The notes beneath the pieces were generated by a model. The model did no database searches. It worked only from the letters and a program-made list of their open reading frames with translations, and had not been told where the DNA came from. Source: Savagea sp. (GTDB taxonomy: Bacteria > Bacillota > Bacilli > Bacillales_A > Planococcaceae). From it: a stretch of DNA of 15,490 nucleotides. The position numbers and the translations under genes are program-made. Positions 1 through 6,550 of this stretch are shown one piece after another. Each line of letters begins with the position of its first letter. The first letter of the stretch is position 1. Location: the NCBI GenBank assembly GCA_030152585.1, contig JASLJC010000099.1, forward strand, positions 1 through 15,490, read 5' to 3'.

Positions 1-92
1 TGAATTTCTCACAAAAGTAGTACATAATAAGAAAGAGAGACTTCATCTCATAGGTATCATCAATTTATTTATTAATAGGAGTGGAAAAAGTT

Positions 93-1076
93 ATGACGAA
101 AGAAATCGTAGACATTACGATTATCGGTGGAGGACCTACAGGTTTATTTTCTACATTTTATGCAGGTATGCGAGAAATGTCTGTTCGTATTATTGACAGT
201 CTCCCACAACTCGGTGGTCAGTTAATGGAATTATACCCCGACAAATACATTTACGATATCGGTGGTTTCCCGAAAGTATTAGCGAAAGATTTCGTAAACA
301 GTTTAGTAGAACAAGCAAAATTTGCTCAACCAGATGTACGATTAGAAGAAACTGTTTTATCGTATGAAAAAGAAGAAGATCATTTCGTCTTACATACGAA
401 TAAAGGACAATATTTAACGAAGACGATTTTAATTACAGCAGGTATCGGAGCCTTTCAGCCACGTAAATTAGGTGTAGCGAATGAAGAAGCTTTTGAAGGC
501 ACGTCGCTTCATTATAGTGTACCAGACTTACAAAAATTTAAAGGCGAAGAGGTGCTCGTCTGTGGTGGAGGAGATTCAGCTGTTGACTGGGCACTCATGT
601 TAGAAGAAGTGGCAGATAAAGTAACGCTTGTTCACCGTCGCGATAAATTCCGCGCACATGAAACGAGTGTCAATCGTTTAATGGAGTCAACTGTCGACGT
701 TCGAACGTCACGTCAAGTTCATGAAATTCATGGAGAAGATGGCCAAGTAACGGGTGTATCGGTGAAAAGTCGTGAAGGTGATATTGAAACATTCGATTTA
801 AACCATATCATCGTCAACTACGGAAACATTTCATCACTTGGTCCTATTAAAGAGTGGGGACTTGAAATGGAACGGAATACGATCGTCGTGAATTCACATA
901 TGGAAACGAGTGTAGAAGGGATTTATGCCGCAGGAGACGTGGCGACATATGACGGTAAAGTCAAATTAATTGCGGTCGGATTAGGAGAAGCGCCAACAGC
1001 AATTAGTCACGCAAAAGCATACGTCGACCCGAAAGCACGTGTCCAACCGAAACATAGTACATCTGTTTTTAAATAA
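93..1076 (+). CDS. ferredoxin/flavodoxin--NADP(+) reductase, YumC type
   Basis: Catalyses electron transfer between NADPH and ferredoxin or flavodoxin in the cytoplasm, using FAD. The 327-residue product resembles thioredoxin reductase but lacks the redox CxxC pair, as expected for the bacterial type-2 FNR family (B. subtilis YumC is of similar length). Visible motifs are an N-terminal FAD-binding GGGPTGL, a central NADP(H)-binding GGGDSAVDWA followed by HRRDKFRAHE, a C-terminal AGDVA FAD motif, and the family tail ending HSTSVFK. An in-frame GTG exists at 81, but its first G is the last base of the AGGAG Shine-Dalgarno at 77-81, so the ATG at 93 is the start. The gene appears monocistronic: a strong hairpin terminator follows within 10 bases. 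No promoter with good hexamers is visible in the 92 bases upstream. Confidence 0.93.
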   Translation: MTKEIVDITIIGGGPTGLFSTFYAGMREMSVRIIDSLPQLGGQLMELYPDKYIYDIGGFPKVLAKDFVNSLVEQAKFAQPDVRLEETVLSYEKEEDHFVLHTNKGQYLTKTILITAGIGAFQPRKLGVANEEAFEGTSLHYSVPDLQKFKGEEVLVCGGGDSAVDWALMLEEVADKVTLVHRRDKFRAHETSVNRLMESTVDVRTSRQVHEIHGEDGQVTGVSVKSREGDIETFDLNHIIVNYGNISSLGPIKEWGLEMERNTIVVNSHMETSVEGIYAAGDVATYDGKVKLIAVGLGEAPTAISHAKAYVDPKARVQPKHSTSVFK

Positions 1077-1082
1077 ACGAAT

Positions 1083-1121
1083 AAAAAGTCGAAAGAGTTT
1101 AATTTCCTCTTTCGACTTTTT
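1083..1121 (+). terminator. intrinsic terminator of the ferredoxin reductase gene
   Basis: A perfect 15-bp inverted repeat (1083-1097 and 1107-1121) with a 9-base loop. The outer part of the stem is A/T, so the 3' arm itself supplies the U-run. It begins 7 bases after the stop codon. Confidence 0.9.
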
Positions 1122-1181
1122 GGACTTGCTAGATGCCCTACAAATATGTATATGCCCGTTTAAATGGAGGTTCCTTATATT

Positions 1182-1232
1182 TTGAAAAAGCGAAATCGCT
1201 TTCAGTTCCGTAATAAAATATATGAGTCATAA
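1182..1232 (+). CDS. possible micro-ORF of 16 residues (doubtful)
   Basis: A TTG-initiated frame encodes LKKRNRFQFRNKIYES, a basic peptide without recognisable homology. A GGAGG lies at 1166-1170, 11 bases before the TTG, which is slightly far. A weak promoter could be read upstream (TTGCTA at 1126-1131, TATATG at 1149-1154, 17-bp spacing). The frame overlaps a 6-bp hairpin (AAAGCG 1187-1192, CGCTTT 1197-1202). Start codon, spacing and length are all marginal, so it may be chance. Confidence 0.15.
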   Translation: MKKRNRFQFRNKIYES

Positions 1233-1302
1233 AAATATAGGTTCGCATTTAGGATACGGATACGTCACCCTAACACTTGAAAAAGAACCGTTTTTTTTAT
1301 GC

Positions 1303-1381
1303 ACACAATTCCGTACGGATTTGCGGACGCCAGCTCAGATTGCGAGCCACACGTCTTGCATACATGCGTGCGGAATTGTGT
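1303..1381. repeat. long imperfect hairpin, GC-richer than its surroundings
   Basis: The ends form an 11-bp perfect inverted repeat (ACACAATTCCG at 1303-1313, CGGAATTGTGT at 1371-1381), extended inward by TACG/CGTG (one G-U). Further in, TGC (1322-1324)/GCA (1358-1360), GGACG (1325-1329)/CGTCT (1352-1356) and GCTC (1333-1336)/GAGC (1344-1347) continue the stem, so nearly the whole 79 bases can fold into one rod. My count gives about 53% G+C, well above the flanking AT-rich DNA. It lies between two convergent genes that each already have a terminator. It may be a palindromic repeat element, a small RNA or an orphan repeat; sequence alone does not decide. Confidence 0.6.
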
Positions 1382-1413
1382 AAAAACCTCACCATATATT
1401 ATAGAACCAAAAA

Positions 1414-1453
1414 ATACTTCTAGAAATCGTAAGTGCTCGATTTCTAGAAGTAT
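1414..1453. terminator. terminator of the deacetylase gene, possibly bidirectional
   Basis: A perfect 16-bp inverted repeat (1414-1429 and 1438-1453) with an 8-base loop. On the minus strand it follows the deacetylase stop codon within 10 bases and is followed by U residues (A-run 1409-1413 on the plus strand). On the plus strand CGTTTTTT follows, so it can also stop transcription from the left. Confidence 0.88.
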
Positions 1454-1459
1454 CGTTTT

Positions 1460-2824
1460 TTATTGATTATTTTCTGCTGCTTCTACCGCACGTAATTCTG
1501 AAACTGTAACAAATTGATACCCTTGATCATGTAATACTTTCATGACAGCATCTAATCCGTCAGCAGTTGAACGATGAATATCGTGCATTAAGATAATGCT
1601 ACGATCGTGCGTGTACGTTTGGACAATGCTTAACAATTGTGCCGGATTACGATGTTTCCAATCTAACGTATCGACATCCCATAAGATAACAGGACTCGTT
1701 AGATGTTTACGTACTTTATCATTGACAGCTCCATAAGGAGGGCGGAAGACAGTCGGTTCAGAACCGATCGTTTCTTTAATAATAGCGTTCGTATTTAATA
1801 CTTCTTCTTTAATACGGGCATCACTTAAAGAGGGAAGAACAGGGTGACTCCATGAGTGATTACCAATTTCATGGCCACGTTCAGCGATTTCTTTTGTTAA
1901 TTCAGGGTATGCTTTCACTTGTTGTCCGAGCATGAAAAATGTCGCCTTCGCATTATACTTTTCAAGTGTTGCTAAAACGTCCGGTGTAACTTCTCCACTC
2001 GGTCCGTCGTCAAAAGTAAGAGCAACCATTTTTTTAGAAGGATCAACGGTATACCCTTTGAAATCGTCTTGTAAAATATCGTTGATGTCTGAACGTTTAA
2101 TAGAGATGACAGGTGCTTGACCTTCTTTTAAATCGTTAAAATAAAAGTTAATCGTTTCTTTCGTTAATGCAAAATTAGAAAAATGATTCCACTTCGGTTG
2201 CGGGAATAACGCTACGTCTTGAATCTTTTCTGCACCTTCTTGATTTTTTAATGCTTGTTCTACTGTTGTAGCGAGCGTTTGAAGTGCCTCTTTATCATGA
2301 ACGATAACGTCTTGAATCGATAAAAGCGCTCCGGTTTCTTCGTTCACTTGAAATGCTTGAACGTGTTGTGTTTCACTATTCGTTTTGTCGCCCGTGATTG
2401 TTGTCGTCGTTACGACAGCAAGTCCGTTATCATTCGTATCGGCAATCGGCTGAACAGTAGAAGTGAGAGAACCGACAGCTGTTTTATCTTCTAGTCGTTT
2501 ATCGATGACTTGCGTAACATATTGTTGTTCAATTTTTTGAGCGAATTGTTTTGCAGCACGGTTAAAAGATTGTGATTCCGATTGCGGATATATCATCTCA
2601 AACGGATATTTCTCACTTTCTAATTGGTCCGTTTTAAATGTAAATTGCTCAAACTGTTCATCTTTCGTATCGCTTACTTTTACATCTAAGTCTTCAATGT
2701 CCGCTTGTTTCTCAGCGAACACATTCATCTTCGTTGCAGTGAAAATACCTGCAGCGGCAATGACGAGGAGTAAAATCCCAATTAATGAGAATTTAACTCC
2801 TTTTTTTAATTTTCTTTTCGCCAC
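1460..2824 (-). CDS. membrane-anchored polysaccharide (peptidoglycan) deacetylase, PdaC-like
   Basis: Predicted to remove N-acetyl groups from cell-wall glycan outside the membrane. The 454-residue protein has a basic N-terminus, one membrane segment (about 12-31), a DUF4163/DUF3298-like extracellular region (about 65-255) and a C-terminal carbohydrate-esterase-4 NodB domain (about 265-445). NodB motifs are intact: TFDDGPS 270-276 with the catalytic and metal aspartates D272/D273, H323 and H327 as metal ligands (HEIGNHSWSHP), RPPYG 361-365, LWDVDTLDW 381-389 and LMHDIH with H414. This domain order matches B. subtilis PdaC, a MurNAc deacetylase, and is related to PgdA; which sugar is attacked here is not shown. 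Translation starts at a GTG (2824), 7 bases after GGAAG; an upstream ATG is out of frame. It is transcribed divergently from the DUF368 gene. Confidence 0.88.
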   Translation of the reverse strand: MAKRKLKKGVKFSLIGILLLVIAAAGIFTATKMNVFAEKQADIEDLDVKVSDTKDEQFEQFTFKTDQLESEKYPFEMIYPQSESQSFNRAAKQFAQKIEQQYVTQVIDKRLEDKTAVGSLTSTVQPIADTNDNGLAVVTTTTITGDKTNSETQHVQAFQVNEETGALLSIQDVIVHDKEALQTLATTVEQALKNQEGAEKIQDVALFPQPKWNHFSNFALTKETINFYFNDLKEGQAPVISIKRSDINDILQDDFKGYTVDPSKKMVALTFDDGPSGEVTPDVLATLEKYNAKATFFMLGQQVKAYPELTKEIAERGHEIGNHSWSHPVLPSLSDARIKEEVLNTNAIIKETIGSEPTVFRPPYGAVNDKVRKHLTSPVILWDVDTLDWKHRNPAQLLSIVQTYTHDRSIILMHDIHRSTADGLDAVMKVLHDQGYQFVTVSELRAVEAAENNQ

Positions 2825-2955
2825 TATTCATCTTCCTTTCTCGTATTTAAATGGCATTTAGGTTGTCCTACCTTAATAGACGGTATACCCGATTAAAAAG
2901 TTTTGAAAGATTATATAAAAAGAAAGTTCTTTCTTATCTATTTTAAATAGAATGG

Positions 2956-2961
2956 TATACT
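2956..2961 (+). promoter_or_regulatory. promoter (extended -10) of the DUF368/PopT gene
   Basis: TGG-TATACT at 2953-2961 forms an extended -10 element. No good -35 is present (TTCTTA at 2931-2936 is 19 bp away), which is acceptable for an extended -10 promoter. It lies about 37 bases before the start codon. Confidence 0.55.
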
Positions 2962-2998
2962 ATGAAAGAATAAAATTGAATTTGGAGGCACAGTTCGT

Positions 2999-3823
2999 AT
3001 GGAATGGAAAAACATTTATCGTGGATTTTTTATGGGAATTAGTGATTTAATCCCCGGTGTGAGCGGTGGAACGATTGCGTTTATTTTAGGAATCTACGAT
3101 CGGTTACTTTTATCAATTAGCGGATTTTTCAGTAAAGAATGGAAAAAACACCTCGGATTTCTCGTTCCGCTCGGAATCGGAATTGGTGCAGCATTACTAT
3201 TATTTAGTCGTGTTATAACATTTTTACTTGAAAAATATGAAGCGCCCACAATGTATTTCTTTATGGGCTTAATTATTGGCGTATTGCCGTTTATCGTGAA
3301 ACAAGCGAAAGTTGTCACGAACTTTAAATGGTACCATCTTCTATTAATGTTGATTATTGCAATCGGTTTAGCGTCAACAGTCTTTTTAAAACCGGCTTCA
3401 GCCGCAGTAATCACGACGCTAAGCTTGAAAAAAGCATTATTACTTTTCTTTGCTGGATGGTTGGCGAGCATGGCGATGTTGCTGCCAGGCATAAGTGGTT
3501 CATTCGTTTTGTTATTACTCGGCGTATATGCAACGGCAACGAAAGCACTTGCTACATTAAATATCCCAATCATTATCGTAATCGGTCTAGGTGTTGTAGT
3601 TGGGTTTATTGTAAGTAGTAAAGCAATTCATTATGTTTTACATACGCACCCGAAACCGATGTATGCCATTATTATTGGACTTATCCTCGGATCCGTATTT
3701 GCCGTTTATCCAGGCCTCCCTGAAAGTGGAACACCGTTAGTTATGAGTATAATAGCTTTCGTGACAGGTTTACTCGTAGCAAACATATTAAGCGAAGTAG
3801 GACAAATGAAAGAAGTAAAATAA
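2999..3823 (+). CDS. popT: DUF368 family polyprenyl-phosphate transporter (PopT-like)
   Basis: An integral membrane protein of 274 residues with about eight hydrophobic segments. DUF368 proteins were shown to recycle undecaprenyl phosphate by returning it across the cytoplasmic membrane, where it serves wall and surface-polymer synthesis. The family signature is present as two related re-entrant-type motifs: IPGVSGGTIAFILGIYDRL near residues 18-36 and LPGISGS near 162-168, suggesting an internal duplication with inverted-repeat topology. The start ATG follows GGAGG (2984-2988) by 10 bases. The gene stands alone on the plus strand, divergent from the peptidoglycan deacetylase, an envelope-themed pairing. 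No convincing terminator follows; only an AT-only weak dyad (about 3831-3852) is seen. Confidence 0.88.
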   Translation: MEWKNIYRGFFMGISDLIPGVSGGTIAFILGIYDRLLLSISGFFSKEWKKHLGFLVPLGIGIGAALLLFSRVITFLLEKYEAPTMYFFMGLIIGVLPFIVKQAKVVTNFKWYHLLLMLIIAIGLASTVFLKPASAAVITTLSLKKALLLFFAGWLASMAMLLPGISGSFVLLLLGVYATATKALATLNIPIIIVIGLGVVVGFIVSSKAIHYVLHTHPKPMYAIIIGLILGSVFAVYPGLPESGTPLVMSIIAFVTGLLVANILSEVGQMKEVK

Positions 3824-4022
3824 ACGAATTATTTAAAGAAACAAAAATAATGTACCGTTGGAAAAATGTAAAATATGATGTAGAATAGACTACGGTGACT
3901 TGTAATACATTTCAACGTGGAAGACTCCACCAAAAGTAGTGTAGAAAACGAAAAGCGAATTCGATAAAAGAGACGCGACGTTATAAAAGAGAGAAAGTTT
4001 CTAAAAGCTTTATCGTTCAACG

Positions 4023-4050
4023 TTTTGTCACACTTTAGTAACAATTTAGT
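4023..4050 (+). promoter_or_regulatory. tandem T-rich hexamers upstream of cydA, candidate response-regulator site
   Basis: Three hexamers lie at exact 11-bp spacing: TTTTGT (4023-4028), TTTAGT (4034-4039) and TTTAGT (4045-4050). Direct hexamer repeats with 5-bp gaps are the usual binding pattern of OmpR/PhoB-family regulators, the family that includes ResD, a known activator of cyd genes in B. subtilis. They end a few bases before the expected -35 position. The factor is inferred, not shown. Confidence 0.4.
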
Positions 4051-4079
4051 CATGAAAATGAGGTCGTTTTGTTCTACAC

Positions 4080-4085
4080 TATAAT
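4080..4085 (+). promoter_or_regulatory. -10 element of the cydABDC promoter
   Basis: A perfect TATAAT at 4080-4085. At 17-bp spacing the -35 position (4057-4062) reads AATGAG, a poor hexamer, so activation by an upstream-bound protein is likely. The start codon of cydA is 38 bases downstream of this element. Confidence 0.55.
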
Positions 4086-4122
4086 TAAGGTAGGAGTGGA
4101 AAATGAAAGGAGTGCTTTTCTA

Positions 4123-5529
4123 ATGGAAGAAGTACTATTGGCAAGATTGCAGTTTGCTATTACGACTTTGTTTCACTTTATTTTCGTACCGCTTTCAATT
4201 GGTTTAGCGTTTTTAATCGCAATTATGCAGACGCTCTATCACGTGAAAAAAGACGAAATTTATTTAAAGATGACAAAGTTCTGGGCAATTTTCTTCCTCA
4301 TTAACTTTGCGGTAGGAGTTGTAACAGGTATTCTCCAAGAGTTCCAATTCGGAATGAACTGGTCAGAATACTCACGATTCGTAGGAGATATTTTCGGAGC
4401 GCCATTAGCAATTGAGGCGTTACTTGCATTCTTCATGGAATCAACATTTATTGGTATTTGGGTGTTCGGATGGGGACGCGTACCGAAATGGGTACATTTA
4501 CTCTCAATCTGGCTCGTAGCATTCGGAACATCACTTTCAGCGTTCTGGATTTTAGCAGCGAACTCATTCATGCAAAACCCAGTCGGTTACGTTTTAGAAG
4601 GTGGCCGTGCTGAAATGAATGACATTGCAGCAATTTTATTAAACGAAAAATTATGGGTAGCATTCCCTCACACCGTCTTAGCGAGTTTCGCAACAGGTGC
4701 GTTCTTCGTAACAGGTGTAAGTGCTTGGAACTACTTAAAGAACCGTGATATGGCATTCTACAAACGTTCAATGAACGTTGCATTAATCGTAGGTCTTATC
4801 TCATCACTCGGTCTTTTAGTAACAGGTCACGCACAAGCGACACACTTAATGCATGCACAGCCAATGAAAATGGCAGCAGCAGAAGGTATGTGGGAAGATT
4901 CAGGTGACCCAGCAGCATGGACAGTTGTAGCAAATATTGATGTAGAAAATCGTGAAACGACGATGAGTATCGATATTCCATATGCTTTAAGTTATTTAGC
5001 GTACGGTGAATTCAAAGGTGCCGTTCAAGGTATGAACTCACTTGAGCAAGAACTTATCGCAGAACATGGTGAATTAAAAGACGGATTTAGTTATATTCCG
5101 CCAGTGAAAACGACATTCTGGACATTCCGTGTAATGGCTGGTCTTGGTGGCGTTCTCGCATTAGTAGCAGCATTAGGATTATGGTTCTCATACCGTAATA
5201 CGTTACAACAAAAAGGATGGTTCTTAAAGTTACTTATCCTTTCAATCTTTATTCCGTATATTTCAAACTCTGCAGGTTGGATCATGTCTGAAGTTGGACG
5301 TCAACCGTGGGTAGTTAACGGATTAATGCCAACGTATACGGCAGTATCACCAAACGTTTCATCAGGTCAGATTTTATTCTCACTTATTTCGTTCACTACG
5401 ATTTATGCGATTTTAGGTATCTTAATGGTTATCTTATTCCTTAAGTACATTAAGCGTGGTCGTCACGAAGAGCCTAAAGCAGACGTAAGTGCAACAGACC
5501 CGTTTGAAGGAGGCGCTCAAAATGGCTGA
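4123..5529 (+). CDS. cydA: cytochrome bd quinol oxidase subunit I
   Basis: Catalytic subunit of the high-affinity terminal oxidase that oxidises quinol and reduces oxygen to water, in the cytoplasmic membrane. The 468-residue protein keeps the heme ligands: H18 (LFHFIF), H183 (FPHTVL) and M338 in FRVM, corresponding to E. coli His19, His186 and Met393. E98 and E106 (IEALLAFFMESTF) of the proton channel, K249 and E254 of the quinol loop and the GRQPW signature (392-396) are also present. The quinol loop is of the short form usual in Firmicutes. The frame is open upstream to 4069, but the ATG at 4123 is chosen because AAAGGAG (4106-4112) precedes it by 10 bases and it gives the family N-terminus. 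First gene of a four-gene operon; its end overlaps cydB by 8 bases. Confidence 0.96.
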   Translation: MEEVLLARLQFAITTLFHFIFVPLSIGLAFLIAIMQTLYHVKKDEIYLKMTKFWAIFFLINFAVGVVTGILQEFQFGMNWSEYSRFVGDIFGAPLAIEALLAFFMESTFIGIWVFGWGRVPKWVHLLSIWLVAFGTSLSAFWILAANSFMQNPVGYVLEGGRAEMNDIAAILLNEKLWVAFPHTVLASFATGAFFVTGVSAWNYLKNRDMAFYKRSMNVALIVGLISSLGLLVTGHAQATHLMHAQPMKMAAAEGMWEDSGDPAAWTVVANIDVENRETTMSIDIPYALSYLAYGEFKGAVQGMNSLEQELIAEHGELKDGFSYIPPVKTTFWTFRVMAGLGGVLALVAALGLWFSYRNTLQQKGWFLKLLILSIFIPYISNSAGWIMSEVGRQPWVVNGLMPTYTAVSPNVSSGQILFSLISFTTIYAILGILMVILFLKYIKRGRHEEPKADVSATDPFEGGAQNG

Positions 5530-6550
5530 GTTTTTAACATTACCTAACTTATGGTTCGTGTTAATTGGAGTTCTCTTCGTCGGGTTCATCTTCCTCGAAG
5601 GTTTTGACTTTGGTGTAGGAATGAGTACACAGTTTTTAGCTAAAAATGAAGATGAGCGTCGAACATTGATCAAGTCAATTGGTCCAGTATGGGACGCTAA
5701 CGAAGTTTGGTTAATTACAGCAGCAGGTGCGATGTTTGCAGCATTTCCACACTGGTATGCTTCAATCTTTAGTGGTTACTACATCGTGTTCGTATTACTT
5801 TTACTCGCTTTGATTTTACGTGGAGTTTCATTTGAATTCCGTGAAAAAGGCGATACGAAGCGTTGGCGCTATAACTGGGATTGGGCTTTATTTACAGGAA
5901 GTATCGTACCACCATTTATTTTCGGGGTACTCTTCACAAGCTTAATTAAAGGTATGCCAATCGGAGAAGGAATGCATGTGAATGCAGGATTTACTGATTA
6001 CTTTAACCTTTTCACAATCCTTGGTGGATTAGCATTTGTATTACTTTCATATTTACACGGTTTATTCTTCATCGGTTTAAAAACAGTTGGAGACTTACGT
6101 GACCGTGCATTTAAACAAGCAAAAACGATTTATCTCGTAACAGGACTCGTATTAGTTGGGTTCATCGTTATGTTAAAAGTCGATACGACAGTATTCGACG
6201 AGCGTGCAGCGATCTTCATTCCGTTATACGGTGCGATCGTCTTAATTTACGCAGTACTCTTCTTCTTCATGAACAAAAAACGTGAAGGATGGAGTTTCAT
6301 TATGACAGGACTCATCTTAATTCTTGTCATGAGTTCATTCTTCGTGGCGCTCTTCCCGAACGTCATGATTAGCTCTATCGATCCAGTATACAACTTAAGT
6401 ATCGCAGAAGCGGCATCAGGTAATTACTCATTATCTGTTATGACATACGTAGCACTTACACTCGTTCCGGTAGTTCTTGCCTATACGATTTGGACATACT
6501 ACGTATTCCGTGAGCGTGTAACTGGTGAACGTCAAACGACGGGATATTAA
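5522..6550 (+). CDS. cydB: cytochrome bd quinol oxidase subunit II
   Basis: Second structural subunit of the bd oxidase, which pairs with CydA in the membrane. The 342-residue protein is strongly hydrophobic and carries the family motifs: LEGFDFGVGM (about 25-34), PVWDANEVWL (56-64) and RGVSFEFR (100-107). The ATG at 5522 follows AAGGAGG (5507-5513) by 8 bases; this ribosome binding site lies inside the end of cydA, so the two genes are probably translationally coupled (8-base overlap). The stop codon overlaps the start of cydD by one base (TAATG). Confidence 0.96.
   Translation: MAEFLTLPNLWFVLIGVLFVGFIFLEGFDFGVGMSTQFLAKNEDERRTLIKSIGPVWDANEVWLITAAGAMFAAFPHWYASIFSGYYIVFVLLLLALILRGVSFEFREKGDTKRWRYNWDWALFTGSIVPPFIFGVLFTSLIKGMPIGEGMHVNAGFTDYFNLFTILGGLAFVLLSYLHGLFFIGLKTVGDLRDRAFKQAKTIYLVTGLVLVGFIVMLKVDTTVFDERAAIFIPLYGAIVLIYAVLFFFMNKKREGWSFIMTGLILILVMSSFFVALFPNVMISSIDPVYNLSIAEAASGNYSLSVMTYVALTLVPVVLAYTIWTYYVFRERVTGERQTTGY

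Noticed and set aside
1..80. Promoter of the ferredoxin reductase gene or end of an upstream gene
   Set aside because: No hexamer pair at 16-18 bp spacing is convincing and no coding frame can be assigned to so short a stretch.
81..92. GTG start 12 bases upstream for the ferredoxin reductase
   Set aside because: The GTG overlaps the Shine-Dalgarno sequence and would add residues not usual in the family.
2856..2888. Possible operator or -10 (GGTATACC; AGGT...ACCT) for the deacetylase gene
   Set aside because: Very short arms and no acceptable -35 at proper spacing; I could not define a promoter for this gene.
4025..4044. Rex-like operator before cydA (TTGTCAC ... GTAACAA)
   Set aside because: The dyad has arms of 7 with a 6-base spacer and mismatched inner bases; Rex sites are TTGTGAA-N4-TTCACAA, 18 bp. 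Phasing and bases do not fit. The same bases are better explained by the direct hexamer repeats.
3829..4053. Minus-strand 74-residue frame in the popT-cydA gap
   Set aside because: Covers the cyd promoter, has low-complexity composition, and there is no ribosome binding site or recognisable domain.
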